Shown: positions 16,190 through 24,949 of the stretch, in pieces
Position numbering within the stretch: the first letter of the stretch is position 1
Layout: each line of letters begins with the position of its first letter
Assembly (NCBI GenBank): GCA_963767565.1
Contig: CAVYEG010000001.1
Coordinates: 496,001-560,000 of the forward strand
Source: Palsa-504 sp963767565
GTDB lineage: Bacteria; Actinomycetota; Actinomycetes; Streptosporangiales; Streptosporangiaceae
Direction of reading: 5' to 3'
DNA: 64,000 nucleotides
Position numbers and translations under genes: made by a program
Notes under the pieces: generated by a model
Database searches by the model: none
The model's input: the letters and a program-made list of their open reading frames with translations, nothing else
What the model was told of the DNA's origin: nothing

Positions 16190-18175
16190 GTGAGCGGGGC
16201 TGACGAGGAAGCGCCGGGTCCGGGACGGACGGTCAGCGCGGACGTCACCCCTGATGCGCCGTCAGACCAGCCCGCTGGCGACGACGCCGCGCGGACCGGC
16301 GAGGACGGCACCGCGCCAGCGGAGGCCGAATCAGCATCGGCCGGGTCGGGCGCGGCCGAGTCGGCCGCCGGGTCCCGCAGGCGCAAGCACACCGGCCGCA
16401 AGCGGTCGTTCTGGCGCGAGCTGCCCATCCTGGTGGCCATCGCCCTGCTGCTCGCGGTGCTGATCAAGACCTTCGCGATCCAGGCGTTCTGGATCCCGTC
16501 GGGCTCGATGGAGAACACCCTCGAGATCAACGACCGGGTCCTGGTCAACAAGATCATCTACCACATCCGCGACATTCACCGCGGCGACATCGTGGTCTTC
16601 AACGGCGACGGCTCCTGGGACCCCGCGGTGCCGGCGCCGTCCAACGGGAACATCTTCCAGCAGTTCGGCGCCGGGTTTGCCAGCATGTTCGGCTTCGGGC
16701 ACCCGGGCGACATCTTGATCAAGCGGGTCATCGGGCTGCCCGGAGACCAGGTGGCCTGCTGTAACGCCCAGGACCGGGTCACCGTCAACGGCGTCCCGCT
16801 GGTCGAGCAGTCCTACCTGTACCCGGGCGCGGCGCCGTCGCTGACCAGGTTCAACATCAAGGTGCCGCTCGGCCGGCTGTGGGTCATGGGCGACAACAGG
16901 TTCTACTCCGCCGACTCCCGCGCGCACATGGGCGACCCGGGCGGCGGGACGGTCCCGGAAAGTGCCGTGGTCGGCCGGGCCTTCGTCATCATCTGGCCGC
17001 CCAGCCGGTGGCGGTTCCTGCCCATCCCGGCCACCTTCGAAAATCCCAAGCTGAGCGCGGCCAGCGCCGCGGCGGGCCCGGACGGCCCGGTCTCCGCCCG
17101 GCTCACCCCGGCCGGCCCAGCCGTCCCGCTGACTCTCGGCTTCGCGGGGGCCCTGCCCCTGACCTGGGCGCAGCGCCGGGTCCGGATGCGCGTCAGCCGG
17201 CGCCGCCGACGGCACCGCGAGCGCTCGTTACGGTGCTCGCGGCGTTGTCCGCGTCAGCGTCATAACTGGCGTAATCTGCGGAGTGTCATGACCCGCCATC
17301 TCGGTGCGCCGGCCGTCAGCAGCCCGCCTTCCCCCGCCCTGTCTGCCGCTGCCCTGCCGGCCGCCCCGTTTCCGCGCTACGCCGGGTACACGCCGCGGCG
17401 GGACGGCGGGCTCGGCGCCTATGAGACCGTGCTCGACCGGGCCGGGTTCGGGCCGGTGGCGGGCATCGACGAGGCGGGCCGGGGGGCGTGCGCGGGACCG
17501 CTGGTGGTGGCGGCCGTGGTCCTGGATCCGGGCCGCATCCGGCGCATCCGCGGGCTGGCCGACTCCAAGCTGCTGACCGCCGCGGCCCGGGAGGAGGCCT
17601 ACGCCGAGGTGCTGCGCTGGGCGCTGGACTGGCACGTGGTCGTCATCGGCGCCGACACGATCGACGCCACCGGGCTGCACGTGTGCAACGTCGCGGGCAT
17701 GCGCCGCGCCTGCGCCGGCCTGCGCTGCCGGCCCGGCTACGTGCTGACCGACGGATTCCCGGTCCGCGGGCTCGGCGCGCCGGCCCTGGGCATCTGGAAG
17801 GGCGACCGGGTCGCCGCATCGGTCGCCGCGGCCTCGGTGGTGGCCAAGGTCAGCCGGGACCGGATGATGCGGGACCTGCACGAACGTTATCCACAGTATG
17901 GATTCGACCGGCATAAGGGATACAACACCGACGACCACGTACGGGCCCTGACCGAGCACGGGCCAAGCCCGGTGCACCGGTATTCGTTCGTGAACGTGAA
18001 CCGGGTGGCGGTATCACTAGATCCCGGCCCTGCGCTGGATTCGCTGGACCCCGCGGACCTGATGGCCGACGAGGACCCGGCGGCCGTCGCGGAACCGGGG
18101 GGCCCCGGCCTGACCCCGGCCCTAGCAGGCCTGACGGGTGCATTCGGGGAGAACGAGAGGAGAATGAGCTCATGA
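16190..18175 (+). CDS. signal peptidase I (second paralog) open in frame into RNase HII
   Basis: A single open frame encodes two complete enzymes. Residues 1-325: a signal peptidase I like its neighbour (transmembrane LPILVAIALLLAVLIKTFAI, catalytic Ser in PSGSMENTLE, Lys in IKRVIGLPGDQ, MGDNRFYSADSR), ending with a hydrophobic segment. Residues about 330-366 are a very Arg/Cys-rich linker (SRRRRRHRERSLRCSRRC). From about 367 comes RNase HII with GIDEAGRGACAGPL. No stop separates them. Start: GTG 16190 with AGAGGGG 7 nt upstream; a TTG at 16172 is also in frame. Topology allows a fusion, since the second helix would return the chain to the cytoplasm. The linker looks like non-coding DNA, so loss of a stop or an indel is the main alternative. 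Confidence 0.75.
   Translation: MSGADEEAPGPGRTVSADVTPDAPSDQPAGDDAARTGEDGTAPAEAESASAGSGAAESAAGSRRRKHTGRKRSFWRELPILVAIALLLAVLIKTFAIQAFWIPSGSMENTLEINDRVLVNKIIYHIRDIHRGDIVVFNGDGSWDPAVPAPSNGNIFQQFGAGFASMFGFGHPGDILIKRVIGLPGDQVACCNAQDRVTVNGVPLVEQSYLYPGAAPSLTRFNIKVPLGRLWVMGDNRFYSADSRAHMGDPGGGTVPESAVVGRAFVIIWPPSRWRFLPIPATFENPKLSAASAAAGPDGPVSARLTPAGPAVPLTLGFAGALPLTWAQRRVRMRVSRRRRRHRERSLRCSRRCPRQRHNWRNLRSVMTRHLGAPAVSSPPSPALSAAALPAAPFPRYAGYTPRRDGGLGAYETVLDRAGFGPVAGIDEAGRGACAGPLVVAAVVLDPGRIRRIRGLADSKLLTAAAREEAYAEVLRWALDWHVVVIGADTIDATGLHVCNVAGMRRACAGLRCRPGYVLTDGFPVRGLGAPALGIWKGDRVAASVAAASVVAKVSRDRMMRDLHERYPQYGFDRHKGYNTDDHVRALTEHGPSPVHRYSFVNVNRVAVSLDPGPALDSLDPADLMADEDPAAVAEPGGPGLTPALAGLTGAFGENERRMSS
17288..18175 (+). 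CDS. rnhB: ribonuclease HII (internal start within the long frame)
   Basis: Cleaves RNA in RNA-DNA hybrids and at single ribonucleotides in DNA. If made separately it would start at ATG 17288 with GGAG 5 nt upstream, giving 295 residues. Catalytic acids: the Asp and Glu of GIDEAGRG, an Asp in GLADSKLLT, and Asp in VLTDGFPV. Long N-terminus before the fold and an acidic Asp/Pro-rich tail of about 40 residues after YSFVNVNRVAVS. The following gene overlaps its stop by 4 bp (ATGA). Confidence 0.75.
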   Translation: MTRHLGAPAVSSPPSPALSAAALPAAPFPRYAGYTPRRDGGLGAYETVLDRAGFGPVAGIDEAGRGACAGPLVVAAVVLDPGRIRRIRGLADSKLLTAAAREEAYAEVLRWALDWHVVVIGADTIDATGLHVCNVAGMRRACAGLRCRPGYVLTDGFPVRGLGAPALGIWKGDRVAASVAAASVVAKVSRDRMMRDLHERYPQYGFDRHKGYNTDDHVRALTEHGPSPVHRYSFVNVNRVAVSLDPGPALDSLDPADLMADEDPAAVAEPGGPGLTPALAGLTGAFGENERRMSS

Positions 18176-18501
18176 GCGCGGAGGACCTTGAGAAGTACGA
18201 GGCCGAGATGGAGCTGCAGCTCTATCGCGAGTACCGCGACGTGGTCGGGTTGTTCACCCACGTGGTCGAGACCGAGCGCCGGTTCTACCTAACCAATGAC
18301 GTCGAGCTGAACGTCAGGTCAAGCGACAACGGTGAGGTCTTCTTCGAGGTTACGATGCGAGACGCGTGGGTCTGGGATATGTACCGCCCGGCCAGGTTCG
18401 TCAAGAATGTGCGTGTAGTCACCTTCAAGGACGTCAACATCGAGGAACTGGCCAAGGCAGACCTGGAAGTTCCAGAGGACAAGCCGGACTTTCCGGCCTA
18501 A
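18172..18501 (+). CDS. DUF2469 family protein
   Basis: 109 residues, acidic, no membrane segment. Matches the conserved actinobacterial family found just after rnhB (Rv2901c-like): opens with SAEDLEKYEAEMELQLYRE and includes FYLTNDVELNV and DAWVWDMYRPARFV. Function unknown; the constant neighbourhood suggests a link to secretion or RNA processing. ATG overlaps the rnhB stop. Confidence 0.92.
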   Translation: MSAEDLEKYEAEMELQLYREYRDVVGLFTHVVETERRFYLTNDVELNVRSSDNGEVFFEVTMRDAWVWDMYRPARFVKNVRVVTFKDVNIEELAKADLEVPEDKPDFPA

Positions 18502-18520
18502 CTTTTCGGCGGAGGGGCGG

Positions 18521-19267
18521 ATGCTCGGGCTTCCTGACGGGGGACAGGCCTGCCTGTTCGACATGGACGGCGTGGTGACCCAGACCGCGACGGTGCACGC
18601 GGCGGCCTGGAAACAGATGTTCGACGAGTTCCTCCGGCAGCGCGCGCAGAGCACCGGAACGCAGTTCGTCCCCTTCGATCCGGGCCACGAGTACGACGCC
18701 TACGTCGACGGCAAGCCGCGGCTGGACGGCACCCGGTCGTTCCTGGCCTCCCGCGGCATCGACCTGCCCGAGGGGACCCCGGATGACCCGCCGGGGACGC
18801 CCACCCTGTGCGGGCTGAGCAACCGCAAGAACGACCTGGTGCTGGCCAAGATCGCGGCCGGCGGGGTCCAGGTGTACGAGGGCAGCATCGCCTACATCAA
18901 CGCGGTGCGGGCCGCGGGCGTCCGCACCGCGATCGTCTCGGCCAGCGCCAACACCGTCCAGGTCCTGCACGCCGCAGGCATCGAGGACCTGTTCGACACC
19001 CGGATCGACGGGGTCATCGCCGCCGAGCGCGGCCTGCGCGGCAAGCCCGCGCCGGACACCTTCCTGGCCGCGGCGCAGGCGCTGGACGTGCCCGCCGCGC
19101 ACGCGGTGGTCTTCGAGGACGCCCAGGCCGGGGTGGCGGCAGGCCACGCGGGCCACTTCGCCCTGGTGGTCGGCGTGGACCGGGTCGGCCAGGCGGCCGA
19201 GCTCAAGGCGCACGGCGCCGACATCGTGGTCAAGGACCTGTCCGAGCTTCTCGAGGGAAACACATGA
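18521..19267 (+). CDS. beta-phosphoglucomutase family HAD hydrolase
   Basis: Converts beta-glucose 1-phosphate to glucose 6-phosphate. 248 residues. HAD motif I FDMDGVVT near residue 15 (first Asp is phosphorylated), motif II VSASANT near 144, conserved Lys in GKPAPDTFL near 179, and motif III VFEDAQAGV near 198. The four-helix cap carries HAAAWKQMFD and GLSNRKN. It overlaps the GH65 phosphorylase by 4 bp (ATGA); these pairs degrade trehalose-, maltose- or kojibiose-type disaccharides by phosphorolysis. Confidence 0.9.
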   Translation: MLGLPDGGQACLFDMDGVVTQTATVHAAAWKQMFDEFLRQRAQSTGTQFVPFDPGHEYDAYVDGKPRLDGTRSFLASRGIDLPEGTPDDPPGTPTLCGLSNRKNDLVLAKIAAGGVQVYEGSIAYINAVRAAGVRTAIVSASANTVQVLHAAGIEDLFDTRIDGVIAAERGLRGKPAPDTFLAAAQALDVPAAHAVVFEDAQAGVAAGHAGHFALVVGVDRVGQAAELKAHGADIVVKDLSELLEGNT

Positions 19268-21624
19268 TCAAGCAGGCGGCGTACGGGGTCGAGCCCTGGC
19301 AGCTGGTGGAGAAGGAATTCGACCCGAGCCTGCTGGCGCAGAGCGAGTCGATCTTCGCGCTGTCCAACGGGCACATCGGCCTGCGCGGCAACCTGGACGA
19401 GGGCGACCCGCACGGGCTGCCAGGCACCTACCTCAACTCCATGTACGAGGTCCGGCCGCTGCCCTACGCCGAGGCGGGGTACGGGTTCCCCGACAACGGC
19501 CAGACCGTCATCAACGTCACCAACGGCAAGATCATCCGGCTGCTGGTCGACGACGAGCCGTTCGACATCAGGTACGGCACCCTGCACTCCCACCGGCGCA
19601 TCCTCGACCTGCGGGCGGGCACGCTGACCAGGAACGTCGACTGGTCCTCCCCGGCTGGCGCCCGGATCAAGGTGACCTCGGTGCGCATGGTGTCGCTGAC
19701 CCAGCGCGCGATCGCCGCGATCAGCTACACCGTCGAGCCGGTCGACCAGAAGCTGCGCCTGGTGCTGCAGTCCGAGCTGGTCACCAACGAGGAGATGCCG
19801 CAGCGGGGCAACGATCCCCGGCTGGCCGCCATCCTGGAATCCCCGCTGGTCAGCGAGGAACATCAGACCGACGACGGGACGCCGCCGCGGGTCGTGCTGG
19901 TGCACAGGACCCGAGTCAGCGGGCTGCGGATGGCGGCCGGCATGTCGCACGTGATCACCGGCCCGCAGAAGATGGCGGGCCGCACTGAGTCCCACCCGGA
20001 TCTGGGCCGGACTACGGTGGCGATCCAGATCGCCCCCGGCGAGCAGCTGCGCGTGATCAAGTTCATCAGCTACGGCTGGTCGAGCCAGCGGTCCCGGCCC
20101 GCGCTCATCGACCAGATCGTCGGCGCGCTGTCCGGCGCCCACCTGACCGGCTGGGACGGCCTGCTGGCCGAGCAGCGGGCCTACCTGGATGAGTTCTGGG
20201 ACGGCGCCGACGTCGAGGTGGACGGCGACGCCGAGATCCAGCAGGCGGTCCGCTTCGGGCTGTTCCACATCCTGCAGGCCGGCGCGCGGGCCGAGTTCCG
20301 GCCGATCGCGGCCAAGGGCCTGACCGGCAGCGGCTACGACGGGCACACCTTCTGGGACACCGAGACGTTCGTGCTGCCCGTGCTCATGTACACGCAGCCG
20401 TCCGCCGCGGCCGACGCCCTGCGCTGGCGGCACATGCTGCTGGGCGAGGCCAGGCAGCACGCCGTCGATCTCGGCCTGGCCGGGGCGGCGTTCCCGTGGC
20501 GCACCATCCGGGGCCAGGAGTGCTCCGGTTACTGGCCCGCCGGGACCGCCGCGTTCCACATCAACGCCGACATTGCCGACGCGGTGATCCGCTACTTCGA
20601 TGCCACCCAGGACGCCAAGTTCGAGACCGAGGTCGGCCTGGAGCTGCTGGTCCAGACCGCCCGGCTGTGGCGTTCGCTGGGCCAGCACGACGCGGCGGGC
20701 CACTTCAGGATCGAGGGCGTGACCGGGCCCGATGAGTACAGCGCGGTCAAGGACAACAACGTCTACACCAACCTGATGGCCCAGCGGAACCTGCACTGCG
20801 CCGCCGAGTCGGCCACCAGGCTGCCCGCCGACGCCGAGGCCCTCGGCGTGACCACCGAGGAGGCCGCGTCCTGGCGCGACGCGGCGGCCGCCATGTTCAT
20901 CCCGTTCGACGAGCGGCTGGGCGTGCATCCCCAGCACGAGGGGTTCACCGACTACGCCAGGTGGGACTTCAAGAACACGCCGGAGGAGAAGTACCCGCTG
21001 CTGCTGCACTTCCCGTACTTCCAGCTGTACCGCAAGCAGGTCGTCAAGCAGGCCGACCTGGTGCTGGCCATGTACATGCGGTCCGAGGCGTTCACCCCCG
21101 AGCAGAAGGCGGCCAACTTCGCCTACTACGAGCCGCTGACCGTCCGCGACTCCTCCCTGTCGGCCTGCACGCAGGCGGTGATCGCGGCCGAGGTGGGCCA
21201 GCTCGACCTGGCCCACGACTACCTGGCCGAAGCCGCGCTGATGGACCTGCGCGACGTGGAGCACAACACCTCCGACGGCGTCCACATGGCCTCGCTGGCC
21301 GGAGCGTGGATAGCGCTGGTGGCGGGGTTCGGCGGGATGCGCGCCGGGATGGGCGCCCTGGCCTTCAGCCCGCGCCTGCCCGACGGCATCTCGGGCCTGA
21401 CCTTCCGGGTGCGTTACCGTGGCCGCAAGCTGCGCGTGACGGTCAAGTCCGGCGAGGCCAAGTACGAACTGATGGACGGCGACCCGCTGTCAGTGAGCCA
21501 CCACGGCCACGAGTTCGAGCTCGGCACCAAGACCGTGAAGCACAAGATCCCGTCGATCAAGGCCGGCCCCCGGCCCGAGCAGCCGCCCGGACGTCGCCCG
21601 TACGACCGCGGCTCCGGGAGCTGA
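19264..21624 (+). CDS. glycoside hydrolase family 65 disaccharide phosphorylase
   Basis: Inverting phosphorylase that splits an alpha-glucoside with phosphate to beta-glucose 1-phosphate. 786 residues. Beta-sandwich N-domain (1-270), linker, then an (alpha/alpha)6 barrel. The general acid Glu is in the signature GVTGPDEYS near residue 488; barrel landmarks are GHTFWDTETFVLPV and the phosphate-site region around HNTSDGVHMASLAGAW. The gene lacks its own promoter space, being coupled to the mutase. Trehalose, kojibiose or maltose phosphorylase cannot be separated by eye. The mutase-GH65 pair interrupts the usual DUF2469-yraN order. Confidence 0.9.
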   Translation: MIKQAAYGVEPWQLVEKEFDPSLLAQSESIFALSNGHIGLRGNLDEGDPHGLPGTYLNSMYEVRPLPYAEAGYGFPDNGQTVINVTNGKIIRLLVDDEPFDIRYGTLHSHRRILDLRAGTLTRNVDWSSPAGARIKVTSVRMVSLTQRAIAAISYTVEPVDQKLRLVLQSELVTNEEMPQRGNDPRLAAILESPLVSEEHQTDDGTPPRVVLVHRTRVSGLRMAAGMSHVITGPQKMAGRTESHPDLGRTTVAIQIAPGEQLRVIKFISYGWSSQRSRPALIDQIVGALSGAHLTGWDGLLAEQRAYLDEFWDGADVEVDGDAEIQQAVRFGLFHILQAGARAEFRPIAAKGLTGSGYDGHTFWDTETFVLPVLMYTQPSAAADALRWRHMLLGEARQHAVDLGLAGAAFPWRTIRGQECSGYWPAGTAAFHINADIADAVIRYFDATQDAKFETEVGLELLVQTARLWRSLGQHDAAGHFRIEGVTGPDEYSAVKDNNVYTNLMAQRNLHCAAESATRLPADAEALGVTTEEAASWRDAAAAMFIPFDERLGVHPQHEGFTDYARWDFKNTPEEKYPLLLHFPYFQLYRKQVVKQADLVLAMYMRSEAFTPEQKAANFAYYEPLTVRDSSLSACTQAVIAAEVGQLDLAHDYLAEAALMDLRDVEHNTSDGVHMASLAGAWIALVAGFGGMRAGMGALAFSPRLPDGISGLTFRVRYRGRKLRVTVKSGEAKYELMDGDPLSVSHHGHEFELGTKTVKHKIPSIKAGPRPEQPPGRRPYDRGSGS

Positions 21625-21789
21625 CCGGCCCGGCGCACGCATCACCCCGCCAGATTCAACCATCCGGCTCTGACATTTCCCGCTCGGCTATCCACACCTG
21701 CGTGCTCTCCTTCCGGCTGTCCACAGCCCCGGCGGCCGTCCCGCGCCTCATTCCGCCGACGGCGATCGTCGGAACCGGAGGTGAGGGTG

Positions 21790-22152
21790 ATGACGATGCG
21801 GGCCAAGGACGTGCTGGGCCAGTCCGGTGAGCAGGCAGCGGCCGAGTACCTGGAGGCGCACGGTTTCCGGATCCTGGACCGGAACTGGCGCAGCGCCGAT
21901 GGCGAGATCGACATCGTGGCGGTGGAGCGGCACGTGCTGGTCGTGGCCGAGGTCAAGTCCAGGACCTCGATGCGCTACGGCAGCCCGCTGGAGGCCGTCA
22001 GCCGGGCCAAGCGGGCCCGGCTGCGCAGGCTGGCGGTGCAGTGGCTGAACGCCCACGGCGTCCGGTTCGATCAGGTCCGGATCGACGTGGTGGGCCTGGT
22101 CTACGAGGGCACCGGCGGCTTCACGATCGAGCACATCAGGGGAGTGGGCTAG
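21790..22152 (+). CDS. YraN family (UPF0102) endonuclease-like protein
   Basis: 120 residues with a PD-(D/E)xK nuclease-type core: GEQAAAEYLEAHGFRIL, then NWRSADGEIDIVAVE and LVVAEVKSRT, which supply E-x-D and E-V-K residues. Biochemical role is poorly known. Start: ATG 21790, 8 nt after GGAGG; a GTG at 21781 sits inside that ribosome binding site. First of the yraN-comM-dprA set. Confidence 0.9.
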   Translation: MTMRAKDVLGQSGEQAAAEYLEAHGFRILDRNWRSADGEIDIVAVERHVLVVAEVKSRTSMRYGSPLEAVSRAKRARLRRLAVQWLNAHGVRFDQVRIDVVGLVYEGTGGFTIEHIRGVG

Positions 22153-22154
22153 CC

Positions 22155-23711
22155 GTGCCCCTCGCGCGCACACACTCGGTGGCCTTGATCGGGATCACTG
22201 GTCACGTTGTGGAGGTCGAAGTCGACATCGCCAACGGCCTGGTCGGGATGATCCTGGTCGGCCTGCCCGATACCGCGCTGCGCGAGGCGCGGGACCGGAT
22301 CCGCGCCGCCATCGTCAACAGCGGCGAGGAATGGCCGCACCGGAAGATCACCGTGGGCCTGTCTCCGGCCAGCCTGCCCAAGCGGGGGAGCTGGTTTGAC
22401 CTGGCCATCGCCATCGGCGTGCTCACCGCGGCGGGTACGGTGCCCCGGGCGGCACTGGACCGGGTGATGTTCTTCGGGGAGCTCGGCCTGGACGGGCGGC
22501 TGCGGCCGGTGCACGGCGTGCTGCCCGCCGTGGTCGCCGCGGCTGACGACGGCAGGTTCGGCACGGTCATGGTGGCCGGGCAGAACGCGGCCGAGGCCGC
22601 CCTGGTGCCCGGCATGCGCGTGATCGCGGCCAGCAGCCTGACCGCCGCCGTGGACTGGCTGCGGGGTGTCCCCGGCCTGCGTGCCGGCCCGGCCGGCGAG
22701 ATCACCGGCGGCCAGGAACTCCCGCCCGCCCGGCCCGGCGATGGCGCGGCCGCGCCCGACCTAGCCGAGATGCTGGGCCAGTCCATGGCCCGGCGGGCCG
22801 CCGAGGTATGCGCGGCGGGCGGCCATCACCTGTCACTGCTCGGGCCGCCCGGTGCCGGCAAGACCATGCTGGCCGAGCGGATCCCCACCATCCTGCCGCG
22901 CCTGGACGCCGCGGCCGCGCTGGAGGTCACGGCCATCCATTCGGTGGCGGGTGCCCTGCCGCAGGACGTTCCGCTGCTGACCAGCCCGCCGTTCCTGGCC
23001 CCGCACCACACCGCGACCAAGGCCGCGATCGTAGGAGGCGGCAGCGGCATCATCCGCCCCGGCTCGGCGTCGCTGGCCCACCGGGGCGTGCTGTTCCTCG
23101 ACGAGGCGCCTGAGTTCGCCCGGGACGTGCTGGACGCCCTGCGTCAGCCGCTCGAAGCTGGCCAGGTGGTGGTGGCCCGCTCGGGGGTCACCACCACGTT
23201 CCCGGCCCGGTTCACGCTGGTCCTGGCTGCGAACCCGTGCCCGTGTGCTCGGGCCGCCGGGCCCTCCGAGGGCTGTAGCTGCAGCCCGGCCACCCGCCGC
23301 AGGTACCTGGGCCGGATCTCCGGCCCGCTGCTGGACCGGGTCGACGTGAAGATCGGCCTGGAGCCGGTGGGCCGCAAGGAACTGCTGAACGACAGGAATT
23401 TCGCTGAGCCGAGCCGGATCGTGGCCGAGCGGGTGATCGCGGCCCGGGACCGGGCCGGCCGCCGGCTACGCGGCACTCCGTGGCGGCTGAACGCCGAGAT
23501 CCCTGGCTCGGAGCTGCGCCGGACCTGGCCGCCCGGCCCGGGCTCGCTGGCCGTGGTGGAACGCTCCCTGGAGCGCGGCCAGATCAGCGCGCGCGGCGTG
23601 GTCAAGGTCATCCGCGTCGCGTGGACCATCGCCGACCTGGCCGGGCGCCCGCGTCCGACCAAGGACGAATGCCACGCCGCGCTGGGTCTGTGGCTGGGGC
23701 TGGCGCGATGA
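22155..23711 (+). CDS. comM: ComM/YifB family Mg-chelatase-like AAA ATPase
   Basis: Hexameric helicase promoting branch migration during natural transformation. 518 residues. N-terminal Lon-protease-like domain (about 1-170), AAA core with Walker A LLGPPGAGKTML near residue 234, Walker B VLFLDEAPEF near 310, a Cys-rich insert (NPCPCARAAGPSEGCSCSP) that may bind zinc, arginine-finger region SGPLLDRVDVKI, and a C-terminal Mg-chelatase domain. GTG start 2 bp after yraN; its stop overlaps the dprA ATG. Confidence 0.93.
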   Translation: MPLARTHSVALIGITGHVVEVEVDIANGLVGMILVGLPDTALREARDRIRAAIVNSGEEWPHRKITVGLSPASLPKRGSWFDLAIAIGVLTAAGTVPRAALDRVMFFGELGLDGRLRPVHGVLPAVVAAADDGRFGTVMVAGQNAAEAALVPGMRVIAASSLTAAVDWLRGVPGLRAGPAGEITGGQELPPARPGDGAAAPDLAEMLGQSMARRAAEVCAAGGHHLSLLGPPGAGKTMLAERIPTILPRLDAAAALEVTAIHSVAGALPQDVPLLTSPPFLAPHHTATKAAIVGGGSGIIRPGSASLAHRGVLFLDEAPEFARDVLDALRQPLEAGQVVVARSGVTTTFPARFTLVLAANPCPCARAAGPSEGCSCSPATRRRYLGRISGPLLDRVDVKIGLEPVGRKELLNDRNFAEPSRIVAERVIAARDRAGRRLRGTPWRLNAEIPGSELRRTWPPGPGSLAVVERSLERGQISARGVVKVIRVAWTIADLAGRPRPTKDECHAALGLWLGLAR

Positions 23712-24880
23712 ACGCGGTCGGTACGTGCCCGGAGGCCCCGGCCCGGGCCGCGCTCACCTACCTGGCCGAGCCGGGCGATCCGGCCCTCGGTGCCCTGCTG
23801 GAAATCTGCGAGCCGGCCGAGGTGCTGGCCGCGATCAAGGCCGGCCTGCTGCCGGGGACCGGGCCGGGATGCGGCGACAGCGCGGCGAGCAGGAGAGCAC
23901 TGGAACGCGCACTGGCCCGCTGGCGCGCCCGCCTGCCCGCTCTGCCCGCCGACGCGGACATCGCCGCCGCCTGCCGTGACGGCGGCGTCCGGCTCATCTG
24001 CCCCGGCGATCCCGAGTGGCCCGACCAGCTGGACGAGCTGGGGCAGGCCCGCCCGTATGCCCTATGGCTGCGCGGCGGCGCTGACCTGAAGTCGGCCTGC
24101 CTGCGCGCGGTGTCGATCGTCGGCTCACGCGCCGCCACCGGGTACGGCGCGCACGTGGCCGGCGAGATCGCGGCCGACCTGGGCGAGCGCGGCTGGACGA
24201 TCATTTCCGGCGGAGCGTACGGCATCGACGCCGCCGCGCACCGCGGGGCGCTGGTCACCAGGGCCTTCTCCATTGCGGTCCTGGCCTGCGGCGTCGACCA
24301 CCCCTACCCGGCGGGCCACGCCGAGCTGTTCGCGGATATCGCGACCCAGGGCCTGGTGGTCAGCGAATGGCCGCCCGGCCGGCCGCCGGGCCGGATGAGG
24401 TTCCTGGTCCGCAACCGGACCATCGCCGCGCTGTCCGCCGGCACCGTGATCGTCGAGGCGGGCGAGCGCAGCGGCGCCCTGAACACCGCCCGGCACGCCG
24501 CCCTCCTGGGCCGGCCGCTGATGGCCGTCCCCGGCCCGGTGACCTCCGCCCAATCGGCCGGCTGCCACCGGATCATCAGGGAGTGGGGCGCGACCTGCGT
24601 CACCTGCGCCGCCGACGTCATCGAGTTGCTCTCTCCGCTGACCGACCCCGGCCCAGGCCCGCTTGCGGCGACCACTCCACCAGGAACCTCGCGTGACGAC
24701 CTGGACTCCGACAGCGCCCGGGTCCTCGACGCCTTCCCCGCCCGCGGCGCGGCCGGCACCGCCACCATCGCCACCGAAGCCGGCGTAGACCTCGACACGG
24801 TGCTGCGTTGCCTGGGCCTGCTGGCCGGCTCCGGCTTCATCGAGCGCTGCGACCGCGGCTGGCGCCTCCGCAAATCCTGA
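23708..24880 (+). CDS. dprA: DNA processing protein DprA
   Basis: Loads RecA onto incoming single-stranded DNA. 390 residues: helical N-domain, Rossmann-like core with VSIVGSRAATGYG near 135, ISGGAYGIDAAAHRGAL near 165 and VIVEAGERSGALNTARHA near 250, then a winged-helix DML1-type C-domain (about 330-390). ATG overlaps the comM stop by 4 bp. In many actinomycetes the sporulation sigma gene whiG lies shortly after dprA; it is absent here. Confidence 0.95.
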   Translation: MNAVGTCPEAPARAALTYLAEPGDPALGALLEICEPAEVLAAIKAGLLPGTGPGCGDSAASRRALERALARWRARLPALPADADIAAACRDGGVRLICPGDPEWPDQLDELGQARPYALWLRGGADLKSACLRAVSIVGSRAATGYGAHVAGEIAADLGERGWTIISGGAYGIDAAAHRGALVTRAFSIAVLACGVDHPYPAGHAELFADIATQGLVVSEWPPGRPPGRMRFLVRNRTIAALSAGTVIVEAGERSGALNTARHAALLGRPLMAVPGPVTSAQSAGCHRIIREWGATCVTCAADVIELLSPLTDPGPGPLAATTPPGTSRDDLDSDSARVLDAFPARGAAGTATIATEAGVDLDTVLRCLGLLAGSGFIERCDRGWRLRKS

Positions 24881-24949
24881 CCGTCCTGGATGGCCTCCAT
24901 ACAGCGGCCGCGCTACCCTTGGCTGCATCGCGCTGCCGGGGAGGTACCG

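Noticed and set aside
18892..21285. Long minus-strand open frame across the GH65 gene
   Set aside because: Composition is His/Gln/Val/Gly shadow sequence; GH65 catalytic motifs are on the plus strand.
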